A stretch of DNA of 64,000 nt from Roseimicrobium sp. ORNL1 (GTDB lineage Bacteria > Verrucomicrobiota > Verrucomicrobiia > Verrucomicrobiales > Verrucomicrobiaceae): positions 2,542,001 through 2,606,000 of the forward strand of contig NZ_CP049143.1 in NCBI RefSeq assembly GCF_011044495.1. Direction: 5' to 3'. Under the pieces are notes generated by a model. The model did no database searches. It was not told the DNA's origin and saw only the letters and a program-made list of their open reading frames with translations. Below, piece after piece: positions 9,665 to 18,359 of this stretch. Within the stretch, counting starts at the first letter, position 1, and each line of letters begins with the position of its first letter. The position numbers and the translations under genes were made by a program.

Positions 9665-10078
9665 TCAAGGCGTAATCGCCGGCGGCGCCACCGCAGGCAC
9701 CACACCTGGCACCTCCGCAGAGATCGCCGCCCCGTGCGCCGCCGCATTTGCCTCAATCGCCTTACCCTTCAGCGCATTATCAGACACATGTTTTCTGGTC
9801 GCTTCCTTCAGCGCCACCTGGTTCGTCGCCTCCGCTGCCTGGGTCGTCACCGCGCCAAAATAGCTCGTCGCCAGCGTGCCCACCATCACCGCACCATCCC
9901 GGAAGGACTTCTCGTGGTTGTGAATCACCCCATACCCCTTCCGATATGCCCCCTTCCCCCCAAGGCTCGCATACGTCGCCGACCTCCCCTCACCATCACG
10001 CTCATGCATGACCACGCAAGATGACAGCGCCAGAAAGCTCGCGCCAAGCATCGCTCTCACGATGGGCCGGGCGTTCAC
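9665..10078 (-). CDS. Prophage lipoprotein, spanin candidate
   Basis: A 137-residue protein starting at a GTG (10078). Residues 1-21 are a lipoprotein signal peptide with lipobox LSSC. The mature part is small, Ala/Gly-rich, with a helical stretch of Ala and Lys (NQVALKEATRKHVSDNALKG) and a Pro-rich end. It overlaps the preceding small lipoprotein gene by GTGA, so the two are translationally coupled. Position in a lysis block and the lipoprotein signal suggest an outer-membrane spanin or similar, but no family is recognised. Confidence 0.6.
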   Translation of the reverse strand: MNARPIVRAMLGASFLALSSCVVMHERDGEGRSATYASLGGKGAYRKGYGVIHNHEKSFRDGAVMVGTLATSYFGAVTTQAAEATNQVALKEATRKHVSDNALKGKAIEANAAAHGAAISAEVPGVVPAVAPPAITP

Positions 10079-10245
10079 TGCGCACCTCCCATGTTTGCTC
10101 CCATGATGCCGCCAGCCATGCTGCCCAATGCGGCCTGAATGGCTGCATCAAAAGGGTCTGCCTGCGTTGGAGCCAAGCTGCATGAGCTCAGCATGACGAC
10201 GGCCATCGCCGCCAGGATTGGAATTCCTTTCATAGTTGGAATCAT
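10075..10245 (-). CDS. Very small lipoprotein (56 aa)
   Basis: A short frame from ATG 10245 (alternative ATG 10233, giving 52 residues). It starts with MKGIPILAAMAVVMLSSCSL, a textbook lipoprotein signal with lipobox LSSC, followed by ~35 small residues (DAAIQAALGSMAGGIMGANM). The stop codon overlaps the GTG of the next gene in GTGA, supporting expression as a coupled pair. Two adjacent small lipoproteins next to lysis genes recall the outer-membrane half of spanin pairs, but this is inference. Confidence 0.6.
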   Translation of the reverse strand: MIPTMKGIPILAAMAVVMLSSCSLAPTQADPFDAAIQAALGSMAGGIMGANMGGAQ

Positions 10246-10367
10246 GACTCGTTATTTACGGTGAAGTGTTGGCTGGGCAGTCGCCCTCGTCTCGTACCAG
10301 CCTGAAGGGGCCAGCAATGCTTGAGCTTCCGCGATGAGCCGTCGCCTCTGTAGTGAATGGCCTCTCT

Positions 10368-10991
10368 CTAGAAACGAATTCTCTGGTGCGGCACCACCGT
10401 GGTGCCGTTGTTGGTAAGCGCCAGACCACGTTTCAGTTCGACCACATCTCGTACCAGTGGAGCATAGAAGACCAGCGCTTGGGGACGGAGGACGGCCGCA
10501 GAATAGGTTTTCATATACGCAATCATCTCATCCCCGCCGAGCGCTGCTGACCACATCGCCACCTCGCTGATCTCACCATTGAAAAAGTAGGAGGTTCCCG
10601 GGCGCACCCCTATCGTCACATTCTTGGTGGGGTTGGAAACACTGGCGGAAGATGTGGATGAAGCGACAAGCGCACCGTTCACATAGAGCGATAACGCCGT
10701 TCCACTTCGCGTGACCATCACCCGGTAGACTGCGTTCACTGGGATGACAGGACTGTCCATGAGGGCCGTTCCCACCCCAGCCCGCACTTTCGACTGATAC
10801 ACCTCAAGGTCAAAGTAGTTGCTGGGGTCAATACCCTTGGAAAAGACCACGCCTGATGAAGTCGCTGTGTAGTCCACCGTGTACGGATAAATCGTCGCCG
10901 CCACGGAGAATGGCCCCGTGCCAAGCTCCAGCGCAGTGCTGGACGCCGCGGTGATGGATTGGGACGACGCCCTGGAAAATGCCCGCGCCAT
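10368..10991 (-). CDS. LamG-like (concanavalin-fold) tail-associated protein
   Basis: A 207-residue protein with the pattern of LamG/Laminin_G_3 jelly-roll domains: FSVAATIYPY, NYFDLEVYQSKVRAG, YRVMVTRSGTALSLYVNG and FNGEISEVAMWSAALGGDEM (residues ~28-165). These domains bind carbohydrates or form trimeric fibre tips. Its start overlaps the stop of the tail fibre by TAATG, so it is coupled to it. It probably is an accessory receptor-binding or capping protein of that fibre. No signal peptide is present, as expected for a virion protein. Confidence 0.72.
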   Translation of the reverse strand: MARAFSRASSQSITAASSTALELGTGPFSVAATIYPYTVDYTATSSGVVFSKGIDPSNYFDLEVYQSKVRAGVGTALMDSPVIPVNAVYRVMVTRSGTALSLYVNGALVASSTSSASVSNPTKNVTIGVRPGTSYFFNGEISEVAMWSAALGGDEMIAYMKTYSAAVLRPQALVFYAPLVRDVVELKRGLALTNNGTTVVPHQRIRF

Positions 10992-12313
10992 TACTGCAGT
11001 TGCACCTCCAGGTGGTGGAGTTCAGCGTCTCCGGTAGCGTTGTCGTTGGCCACATCGCGCCGTATCCTCAGGCGAAAGGCGTCGCCCGCAATCAGGCTCG
11101 TTGGCAACTGTGCCTGACTGAATGAAACACTCGTGATTTTGGACACGCCGGCTGTCCCGGGCACCGTGCTTGCGGTGATGGTCCGTGGAGAGTCAAAGGC
11201 ATCGCCATCCATATCCAGCGAGCCCTCCACCACACGCTCAAAGGCCACATCCCAGCCAACAGTTCCTGTGGTCGCACTCGTTGCTGCCCATTGCACCAGC
11301 ACCGTGATCCCATTCGCAAGAGAGACCCCTTCGGGAATCCTGCCAGAAAACACAGCCGCCTCAGCACTCGTATCATCAAAGTCCAGCACCGGCCTCGAGT
11401 TCCGCGTATCAAATGTGGCAAATCCACTGGCCGGAGGCTCATTCTGAAATGGGTGAAATTGAAAGAGCACCTTGCTCACAGAGCGCCCCAGCACGGTCAG
11501 TAAATCCGAAACCGAAAGTTCTTCCACAGGACCCGCTGCAGGACTCTTGCGTCCCAGAATCCTCTGCCCGCTGCTCACGCCTTGGAGCTTCGCATAAGGG
11601 ATGAAAGCATCCGGGACATTGTTCAGGGTAAGCTGTCCCGCCAGGGTCACATCGCTCCAGTTTCCGGCAGCCGGGCCGCTGGCGCGATATATCGCAGATG
11701 AATCCAGTTGGACTCCAAGCTGACCCACGAAGTCCGGCACCTTCACCCCACGCTCGCCGTCGTTGAGCCAGTACGCCGTCGGCGCAGAGTGCACAGAGCC
11801 CGGCAGGGATACCAGCAAGCGCAGCGCCAGACGATCCTGCAGAGCAGGGGCACCATTCGCATCGAATCCGAACACCGTATTCGCCCTCGTCGCCTCAGAG
11901 AGCGCCGCCACATCACCCGCCTTGTCATTCAGCCGGAAGCACCGTCCCAGCTTGCGCGAGAGCGACTGCACCAGCATCGTCAGCTTGTCCAGTCCTCGCG
12001 TCAGCGTGTCTGCCGGAAGGGCCCCCGTGGATTGGAAATCGGCACTCTGCGTCTGCTGCGGCTCCCGGTAGATCGTCAGGGAATGCGTATCGCTGTACGC
12101 CGCTGTGGTCTTCAGGCTTCCCCCTAGCGCACTGGCCGCACCCGTCAGCGTGTAGTGCGTCGACTCCACCAGCAACGTCTCGGCGCCATTCGCATCCGCC
12201 AGCACCACCCGGATGTCCGCGTTGGTCAGGAAATAGAACGGCACACTGTAGGGTGTCGTGGTCGAACCGTTCCCCACATACTGAATTCGGGAAGTCTCTG
12301 AAGCAACCGGCAT
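10991..12313 (-). CDS. Tail fibre protein A, T7 gp17-like N-terminus
   Basis: About 440 residues from ATG 12313 (MPVASETSRIQYVGNGS). The first ~120 residues match the virion-attachment domain of T7-type fibres (SRIQYVGNGSTTTPYSVPF). A conserved stem follows (TRGLDKLTMLVQSLSRK; RCFRLNDKAGDVAALSEA), and the C-terminal ~200 residues form a beta-rich domain unlike the sister fibre at 14457-15725. The two share near-identical N-terminal ~200 residues and an IGVQLDSSAIYRASG-type segment, and probably compete for the same tail position or stack. A conserved 16-bp motif lies 14 bp upstream of the start. Confidence 0.8.
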   Translation of the reverse strand: MPVASETSRIQYVGNGSTTTPYSVPFYFLTNADIRVVLADANGAETLLVESTHYTLTGAASALGGSLKTTAAYSDTHSLTIYREPQQTQSADFQSTGALPADTLTRGLDKLTMLVQSLSRKLGRCFRLNDKAGDVAALSEATRANTVFGFDANGAPALQDRLALRLLVSLPGSVHSAPTAYWLNDGERGVKVPDFVGQLGVQLDSSAIYRASGPAAGNWSDVTLAGQLTLNNVPDAFIPYAKLQGVSSGQRILGRKSPAAGPVEELSVSDLLTVLGRSVSKVLFQFHPFQNEPPASGFATFDTRNSRPVLDFDDTSAEAAVFSGRIPEGVSLANGITVLVQWAATSATTGTVGWDVAFERVVEGSLDMDGDAFDSPRTITASTVPGTAGVSKITSVSFSQAQLPTSLIAGDAFRLRIRRDVANDNATGDAELHHLEVQLQ

Positions 12314-12326
12314 AGGAAGGATGTTA

Positions 12327-12342
12327 CGTGTTTTCTGGCACC
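12327..12342 (-). promoter_or_regulatory. Conserved phage motif upstream of tail fibre A
   Basis: On the minus strand the sequence reads GGTGCCAGAAAACACG, ending 13 bp before ATG 12313. It matches motifs at 15739-15754, 56520-56535, 43662-43677 and the forward half of 63290-63304 (consensus GGTRCCAGAAARYACR), each in the orientation of a phage gene. A phage-specific promoter or an operator are the main possibilities. Confidence 0.5.
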
Positions 12343-12904
12343 ATGCAACTGAAATGATCATTCTAAAGTCGTGAGTCACGACCGGCCTCCACCGCTATGG
12401 AGGTTTGTGTGGAATGGACGTGGATGGATGAGCGTGGACTCCCCGCGTTTACAGCACTGTCTGAAGGGCGGCAGAATCCTCCAGCGCGCATGCGTGTCAG
12501 TTAAGAAACCGTGATGGGACCAGCAGGGAATTGGCGCACTGCCCGCCAACTCAACGCCCCAGTTCGCTTTGCGTCTTGGAGTGCGGTGGCAAGGGCCTCC
12601 CTGGAGGCCGCGACACCGCTTTGAACGAAGGAATCTCGCCGTGATCTCCTGGAGAGCTTACACGGAACCCAGCATCCGATGCGCCTAAGTGGGTGGGTAT
12701 TTTGAAAGTGGTCCGCGATGTCATCTCCATGAAGCTCTCGCTCCCTCTATTCAGAACGTTGTCGCGCTAACTCTTGCCACGCGCATCGGTCAGAAACGTT
12801 CGGCTTTCACCTGCTTGAGATGCTTCTGTCCATACAGCTCGCAGATGCTCATATTTCCGAGCAGATGCTGTAGACAGAACCTCCTTCAATGCAAAGGTCC
12901 GCCG
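12343..12904. repeat. Gap with dispersed repeat family B
   Basis: No gene is supported before the acyltransferase start; the open frame that continues upstream of 12905 lacks membrane or family-like sequence. Positions 12550-12632 are a family B repeat (gtcttggagtgcggtggca followed by ggccgcgacaccgctttga). Copies lie at 16731-16808, 55093-55173 and 57251-57340, with partial ones near 16915 and 62775. Confidence 0.6.
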
Positions 12905-14470
12905 ATGCATGGCTACTTGCGATTGGTTCTGGCCTTTGGAGTTCTCGCTTACCACCTGGGGTATGGCGTGGGCGCGCTTCATTTGGGCCCCATTTGTGTG
13001 GTAGTGTTCTACATCCTTTCAGGCTATGTCGTGGCGAAGTTGCTCGACAGGTTCTTTCCTCCGGGGACGCTTTGGCTCTTCTACAAGGAGCGTTTTCTAC
13101 GGATTTATCCGGTTTACGCACTGCTGCTTCTTGTCAGTGCAGTTTTCTTCTTTGGTGCGGGGATCGGTCAGCCCGAGGCTACCGCTTTAAATGTCTTCGC
13201 CCACATCACCGTCGTTCCATTGAACTATTTTATGTTTTGGGATGTGGCGGTGCTGCGCTCGATCAATCTGTCATTGCTTCCAACGGCATGGTCACTCGCT
13301 CTTGAGATCCAGGCCTTCATGATTTTACCACTGATCTTGCGTTCGAGTGTTGCGAAGGGTCTTTTGGGAATGATTTCGCTGGTCATTTTCGGCCTCTCAG
13401 TAAATGCGGTTATCGATCCAAACCTTTGGGGCTATAGGTTGTTGCCAGGGGTGCTTTTTATGTTCTTGGCAGGTGGTGTTCTCTACAAAGTGCTGGAATC
13501 CCACGCTGCCGACGGAGCAATATTCGCAAAGTTCTACCTTCTGACCTCATGGCTTGGAGTACTCGCATCTTGCCTTGTCGCTTGGTCGATTGGCAGGTTT
13601 CAATTGGGACTGCCCTCCCCGGCTCTCGGGTTCCTGCTCGGTCTCCCTTTGGCCTGGATCACTACCAACAAGATTAGGCTTCCCGGCGGGGCAATGGCGG
13701 GCCAGCTTTCATACGGCGTGTTTCTAATTCACATGCCGTTGATCTACGCCTACTCCTTCTACTTTAAGGCAGAGGTGAAAAGTCTGACGTGTCTTGTGGC
13801 GGTCTCGATAGCGTCGTTGATCGTGTCTTGGCTGGTTGTGACGACCATAGAGCGCATGGTTTGGAAATGGCGACGTTCAATCACGAATTCTGCTGCTTCG
13901 CATTCACGAGTTCGGTCGGCGGAGCAGTCTGTAGAAGCTCGGTCGCAGCTCCGTTTTGCCAGTTCTTGGCCATTCAGATTGGCGCTTTCCCTTGTTGCAT
14001 TGGGTTCAGTGTTTGCGATTTTCCAGGCTAGGGTCGGATATCCGTTGGTTCGAACGTCTCCCATCCCCGTGAATGCGATCAGTCAATCTGGGGACGGCGT
14101 CTTTTCTGCCTCTCTACCCTTCACGAAACATCGTCCCAATCCTGTGCATCTCCGTACCCGGTTGATTGAGAATGGCAGAAGCCCGATGGAACGTGTTTGG
14201 AGCAGTAGCGAAGTGCGGCGATCCACCGAGGGAGTGTACTCAACGAGTCGGAGCCAGGTGTGGTTCAAAACATCGGATGGTACCGACCCCAGGACAAACG
14301 GGAGAGCCTATGCACTTGTGTTCCCCTTGGTGCCGCCGCTGTGGTTGGAGATAGGCGGTTGGATTGTGATTGTAATCCTTGTTCCGCTGTCGGTGTCGAT
14401 AGGAAGACGCCAATGCTCCGTAGCCTCCGATTCGCGTCCGCATGCGGTGCCTTCGGCTACGTGCGGATGA
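12905..14470 (+). CDS. Acyltransferase-3 family membrane protein, candidate surface-polysaccharide O-acetylase
   Basis: A 521-residue protein from ATG 12905 (MHGYLRL), chosen because family proteins begin with the R-x(10)-H motif: here LRLVLAFGVLAYHLGYG. The first ~340 residues contain about ten membrane helices, with FYILSGYVVAKLL and RFLRIYPVY matching conserved acyltransferase-3 positions. The last ~180 residues are a hydrophilic, probably periplasmic part between two further helices. Such enzymes move acetyl groups to sugars of O-antigen or other glycans. Codon use is less GC-rich than neighbours. It sits on the opposite strand between two tail-fibre genes and its 3' end overlaps the second fibre by 14 bp. 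Lysogenic conversion is the likely role. Confidence 0.75.
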   Translation: MHGYLRLVLAFGVLAYHLGYGVGALHLGPICVVVFYILSGYVVAKLLDRFFPPGTLWLFYKERFLRIYPVYALLLLVSAVFFFGAGIGQPEATALNVFAHITVVPLNYFMFWDVAVLRSINLSLLPTAWSLALEIQAFMILPLILRSSVAKGLLGMISLVIFGLSVNAVIDPNLWGYRLLPGVLFMFLAGGVLYKVLESHAADGAIFAKFYLLTSWLGVLASCLVAWSIGRFQLGLPSPALGFLLGLPLAWITTNKIRLPGGAMAGQLSYGVFLIHMPLIYAYSFYFKAEVKSLTCLVAVSIASLIVSWLVVTTIERMVWKWRRSITNSAASHSRVRSAEQSVEARSQLRFASSWPFRLALSLVALGSVFAIFQARVGYPLVRTSPIPVNAISQSGDGVFSASLPFTKHRPNPVHLRTRLIENGRSPMERVWSSSEVRRSTEGVYSTSRSQVWFKTSDGTDPRTNGRAYALVFPLVPPLWLEIGGWIVIVILVPLSVSIGRRQCSVASDSRPHAVPSATCG

Positions 14471-15725
14471 TATAATTCAGGACAAAAGTGGGCTGCACAT
14501 TCGGATGTGCTTGGTCGCTTCCTGCGGATCCTGAAGTTGCGGCGGTCGGGAAACCGCCGTAACGGCTTCCCGCGATATTCGAGGGGTTGTCGAAACCCGT
14601 GCCGTTGTTGTTATATGAGTGGGTGTGGCTGGGCATTTGGGCTGCGGTGAGTTGATGACGGTCGGAGCCACCAGTCGCCCCGAGGGTGGAGCCATTGATG
14701 CCGGGATTGCCTGTCCCACTGTTGGTTAGACGTAATGCTGCGCTTCCGCCCATATTATCCATACCGGCCACAGTGCGGCCTCGGAGGTCTGGAAGCGTGA
14801 ATGTGGTAGAACCGTCACCTGAGCCAAACGTGGTGCCAACAGCAGCAAAGAGCGCTGTGTAAGTCGTCCGGCTCACCGCTTGGCCGTAGCACAAAAGCCA
14901 GCCCGTCGGAGCGGATGGGCCTGCATAAGGCGCAATGATGCCCGGTGGCATGTGCGTCGCCACAGACGCCGCATCCCGCGCATCCACATACGCCTTCACA
15001 CTCTGTTGCGAGGGCGCACGCAGCGCATCGTTGCCCGCCATATCATCCTCATCCCGGACCAGCAGACTCCAGTTCCCCGCACTCGACCCCGAGCTCCGAT
15101 ACAGAGCCGAAGTATTGAGCTGCACCCCCAGCTGCCCCACAAAATCCGGCACCTTCAGCCCCCGCTCACCATCATCCGACCAGAACGCCGTCGGCGCACC
15201 CTGCAACGAACCCGACAGTGACAACAGCGACAGCAGCGCCACCCGGTCCCGGAGCACCGGATCCCCGCTCGACCCAAAACCAAACACCGTATTCGCCTTC
15301 GTCGCCTCAGACAGCGCCACCACATCGCCCGCCTTGTCATTCAGCCGGAAGCACCGCGTCACCTTGCGAGAGAGCGACTGCACCAGCATCGTCAGCTTAT
15401 CCAGCCCACGCGTCAGCGTATCCGCCGGCAGCGCCCCCGTCGACTGGAACTCCGCACTCTGCGTCTGCTCCGGCTCCCGATAAATCGTCAGCGTGTGCGT
15501 CCCATCATATCCCACCACCGTCGTCAGACTCCCGCCTCCAGCCTCACCCGCACCCGTCAGCGCATAGTGCGTCGTCTCCGTCAGCGGGCTCTCCACACCA
15601 TTCCCATCCGTCAGCACCACCTTGATATCCGCCTCACTCAGGAAATAGAACGGCACACTATACGGCGTCACCCACGACCCATTGCCGGTGTACTGGATGC
15701 GCGAAATCTCGGAAGCAACAGGCAT
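14457..15725 (-). CDS. Tail fibre protein B with phage tail collar domain
   Basis: A 422-residue protein from ATG 15725 (MPVASEISRIQYTGNGS). Its N-terminal ~200 residues are near-identical to tail fibre A and match the T7 gp17 attachment domain. The C-terminal half is a Phage Collar (microcystin-dependent-protein-like) domain: GIIAPYAGPSAPTGWLLCYG, TFTLPDLRGRTVAGMDNMGG, HQLTAAQMPSHTHSYNNNG and a C-terminal PTFVLNYIIR strand (residues ~250-422). These short trimeric tips bind surface glycans. Its 3' end overlaps the convergent acyltransferase gene by 14 bp. Confidence 0.85.
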   Translation of the reverse strand: MPVASEISRIQYTGNGSWVTPYSVPFYFLSEADIKVVLTDGNGVESPLTETTHYALTGAGEAGGGSLTTVVGYDGTHTLTIYREPEQTQSAEFQSTGALPADTLTRGLDKLTMLVQSLSRKVTRCFRLNDKAGDVVALSEATKANTVFGFGSSGDPVLRDRVALLSLLSLSGSLQGAPTAFWSDDGERGLKVPDFVGQLGVQLNTSALYRSSGSSAGNWSLLVRDEDDMAGNDALRAPSQQSVKAYVDARDAASVATHMPPGIIAPYAGPSAPTGWLLCYGQAVSRTTYTALFAAVGTTFGSGDGSTTFTLPDLRGRTVAGMDNMGGSAALRLTNSGTGNPGINGSTLGATGGSDRHQLTAAQMPSHTHSYNNNGTGFDNPSNIAGSRYGGFPTAATSGSAGSDQAHPNVQPTFVLNYIIRT

Positions 15726-15738
15726 GGCTATAGTATAG

Positions 15739-15754
15739 TGTACTTTCTGGTACC
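15739..15754 (-). promoter_or_regulatory. Conserved phage motif upstream of tail fibre B
   Basis: Minus-strand GGTACCAGAAAGTACA ends 13 bp before ATG 15725. It is followed by CTATACTATAG directly before CCATG, which also resembles the 3' half of T7-type promoters (CTATAG). The identical 16-mer stands before the gene at 56036-56506. Confidence 0.55.
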
Positions 15755-15869
15755 CGCAACCCAATTCTCCCATCCCAGGAGAAGGCCATACATCCCCTGA
15801 AGCCGTGATGCCCGATCACTTCAGTCCACGCCCCACGGTCAAGCAACACCACGCAGCGCAAATGCACAG

Positions 15870-15950
15870 CAGGGCAGGGGAGCATTCGATAGCCTGGAGG
15901 GCCTTCGTCCACCCACTCAACTCACGCTCCACCTGCACGGGCCTGACGTT
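15870..15950 (+). repeat. Cassette spacer repeat, family D (copy 1)
   Basis: Contains the family D landmarks in order: gcagggg, cctggagggccttcg, ctcacgctccacctgca, gggcctgacgtt. It separates tail fibre B from the hypothetical gene at 16003-16491. Other copies: 17309-17368, 17736-17856, 22997-23119, 23791-23875, 26301-26378, 28631-28719. Confidence 0.8.
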
Positions 15951-16002
15951 CGTCCCCCTCGCGGCACTCCGCATCCTCACCCACCGCCCACAGGCAAAAC
16001 CC

Positions 16003-16491
16003 TCACGCCAGCCGATTCTCCTCAGTCAAACGCTCAATAAGCTCCGTAACCTCCGCCTCTCGATCACCCAGGCCACTCCACGTCGACAGCATAATCGCTA
16101 TGCTCAGCCGGTCATACTTGCGCATCGCGAGCGACGCCATCCTCACAAATCGCGCATACGTCTCCGCGTCAAATCTCAGATAGTAAAACCCCGCCACCCA
16201 ATTCGTCATTTGCGCCTCGCTCAGCTTGCCCGGCTCTTGCTCTTGTTCCAGCCTCTCCCACAGCCACCCCGTCCCGGGTCCCGTGCGCGCCGCCAGTCGC
16301 ACCGCCTTCACCGTCGACCCCAGGCGGAGAGGCGTGCATGTCGAGGTCAGCACCGCATAGCACGCCGCCAGCAGTTCCTCCTCCGTACGTTCACCGCTCC
16401 ACCGCTCCAGCAGCACATCCGCCTCGTGATCATTGAGCTCATCACCACGCAACGCATCCAGCACCTGCAAAACATCCTCAGCAGCATTCAT
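16003..16491 (-). CDS. Hypothetical helical protein
   Basis: A 162-residue protein from ATG 16491 (MNAAEDVLQVLDAL); an upstream start at 16533 would add 14 residues. It is mostly alpha-helical and acidic (LNDHEADVLLERWSGERTEEELLAACYAVLTS; QMTNWVAGFYYLRFDAETYARFVRMASLAMRKYDRLS), without signal peptide or membrane helices. I do not recognise the family. It lies downstream of the cassette array, bounded on both sides by repeats, and could be an immunity or accessory gene left from another cassette, but nothing in the sequence proves this. Confidence 0.5.
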   Translation of the reverse strand: MNAAEDVLQVLDALRGDELNDHEADVLLERWSGERTEEELLAACYAVLTSTCTPLRLGSTVKAVRLAARTGPGTGWLWERLEQEQEPGKLSEAQMTNWVAGFYYLRFDAETYARFVRMASLAMRKYDRLSIAIMLSTWSGLGDREAEVTELIERLTEENRLA

Positions 16492-17457
16492 AAAATTTCT
16501 CAGCGTACCAGACAGCAGAGTGCGGTTCAGCACAACTCACCATCGCGCATTCGTTCGTTCATTTGTTGAGACTTGCGAAATAGACTGACAATTCTCTGCT
16601 TTGTGATTTGGAACTGAACCACCAAGTTGCAGTCTGGGGGACCGCAGGCTCCCGCGAACCGCATGTGCGTCAGGTTAAAAAGCTGTGCGTGGTCTCAACA
16701 GCGAAATGGAACGCTGCGGACGCACTCGACGTACCAGTTCGCATTGCGTCTTGGAGTGCGGTGGCATCGGCCTCCCTTGAGGCCGCGACACCGCCTTCAA
16801 CGAAGGGATTCCGTCTAGATTTCACGCAGTACGTCAGAAGAATCCAGCATTCTCTAATGAGAACGCATCTTGGGGATTTTGGAATGTAAATCTGCTCCAT
16901 CATTCTCATCCCCTTCGTTCAAGGCGGTGTCGCGTGCGCAGGGCGGCTCGGAGACTTGGAGTCCCTTACCGCAAAAAAGTTCAAACAAGCTGCGTCCGCC
17001 TCTCCCGCTTGATCTTCACCACATCGCCATGCACAGGAGCAGCCCTCGGCAGTGAGGTCACGAGCAGAGTCACCGCCCACAGTGTGATGTAGAGAGCTCC
17101 GGCCGCCACCCACTCAGACCCTCACCAGCAAACGCGCATTCATAGCCGCGTGCGAAGCCGCGAGGAACGAGCAACCTCCCGGTGCTTCAATATCTCCAAA
17201 TCGATTGCCACACCCAATGCCATTGGTTGGCCACGTGGGTGCGTTCTACACCAGCGTGGACCACACCACCGCAGACCTTCGGGTGTATCAGAGCATGATG
17301 CCTTGGGCAGCCCGGAGGGCCTGCGAAAGCCCTCTCTGCTCGCGCTCCACCTGCACGGGCCTGACGTTAGCCGTCCTATGAGTCGCGCACTGATGCCACC
17401 TTTCCTGAAGACATTTAGATTCGAAAAGGCCACGGAGAGGGGTAGTCAGAAGCTTTC
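16492..17457. repeat. Repeat-filled gap between cassette remnants
   Basis: No gene is supported. It holds a partial family C repeat (16588-16660, gttgcagtctgggggaccgca), a family B copy (16731-16808), a degenerate family B piece in another arrangement (about 16915-16985), and a family D spacer copy at 17309-17368 (cagcccggagggcc ... ctgcacgggcctgacgtt). Confidence 0.6.
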
Positions 17458-17673
17458 CTAGTCCAGTACAGCACCGAGAGATTCGGCGAGAGCCCGAAAC
17501 TCTGTTCTCTTGATCTCACTCTCGAATTGAAGAGTTACCGGTTCACCGCCAATGACATTTTCAATCAGGGCCTTTGCGTCACCAAGACCAACCCCCGAGT
17601 ATCTTCCAACTGCTGCCATTAATGAAACCACTTTCGTCTTTGGCTTCAGTCGAACGATTTTGAGTGTGTTCAT
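17458..17673 (-). CDS. Small protein resembling the ribosomal L7/L12 C-terminal domain
   Basis: A 71-residue protein. The layout (KIVRLKPKTKVVSLMAAVGR, then GVGLGDAKALIENVIGGEPV, then a strand and a last helix) follows the C-terminal domain of ribosomal protein L7/L12, including the GLGLKEAK-like turn (here GVGLGDAK). It lacks the L7/L12 N-terminal dimerisation domain and is bounded by family D spacers on both sides, so it is not the ribosomal gene. Free-standing domains of this fold occur as small accessory proteins. A role as an orphan immunity protein is a guess from its place in the cassette array. Confidence 0.55.
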   Translation of the reverse strand: MNTLKIVRLKPKTKVVSLMAAVGRYSGVGLGDAKALIENVIGGEPVTLQFESEIKRTEFRALAESLGAVLD

Positions 17674-17735
17674 AGTCCGATTTTCAACATAATCTGGCGA
17701 GGATAATGCACGCCCCCTTCTTCGCCGCCGTTCCT

Positions 17736-17856
17736 TCTCAGGAAGCGGACCCGCGGGTTAGCTGAGTGGGGGAGTCCCGCAAGAACTGACCGTGGATAGC
17801 CCGAAGGGCCTTCGAATACCCACCCAGCTCACGCTCCACCCGCACGAGCCTGACGG
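17736..17856 (+). repeat. Cassette spacer repeat, family D (long copy)
   Basis: A 120-bp copy beginning ttctcaggaagcggacccg, the same left end as the copy at 22997, and ending in ctccacccgcacgagcctga. It divides the L7/L12-like gene from the toxin/immunity cassette at 17909-22995. It probably marks the boundary of one inserted cassette. Confidence 0.8.
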
Positions 17857-17908
17857 TGGGGCCTACCGTGTGTCCACACGCTCGAGTGCCAGGCAGTGCC
17901 TGCTGAAC

Positions 17909-18319
17909 CTACTCGCGTAGCTTCCACTCATTGCTCTTGGATGCCTCAAGAAGCCGAGCTGCATGGGCTTCGTTGGTGTTCAGTTCCCTGGCGGCTGTCG
18001 CTGCATCCCAGTCCTTGATGGCCTCGGTCACTTTCTCTTCGTAGTCCGAACCGTATTGTCCGGAGAGGGCATTGTACGTGCGCAGCATCTCTTCTTGCCA
18101 TCCTCGGTACCTTCTTCCCAATTCGGGACTGTTTCCCTGGACATTAGGTTTCCAGTCTTTCTCCTCAACATAGATGGTTTTGAACTCGTCATCGTTGAGC
18201 TTGGTGAAGAATGCATCCTCGGTAAACGTGAACTTCCACCTGGCCAACGATGCGCGTCTTCCAAGTTCAGCAACGATGCCGTTGGCGTCAAGTTCATCTG
18301 GTGTGTTATCAAAAGACAT
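17909..18319 (-). CDS. Hypothetical protein downstream of zincin toxin/immunity pair
   Basis: A 136-residue acidic, helical protein without signal peptide or membrane segment. It has a Trp-containing middle (YRGWQEEMLRTYNALSGQYG) and an Ala/Glu-rich C-terminal helix. I do not recognise the family. It follows the candidate immunity gene by 40 bp on the same strand and ends 53 bp before the family D spacer, so it belongs to the same cassette. It could be a second immunity or an accessory protein. Confidence 0.5.
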   Translation of the reverse strand: MSFDNTPDELDANGIVAELGRRASLARWKFTFTEDAFFTKLNDDEFKTIYVEEKDWKPNVQGNSPELGRRYRGWQEEMLRTYNALSGQYGSDYEEKVTEAIKDWDAATAARELNTNEAHAARLLEASKSNEWKLRE

Positions 18320-18359
18320 AATACATCATAGCTTCAGCCGCGCGCCACGCGAAGCTGGC

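Noticed and set aside
15724..15745. Canonical T7 RNA polymerase promoter
   Set aside because: Only the CTATAG end and a TAC match the T7 consensus; kept as part of the unassigned phage motif instead.
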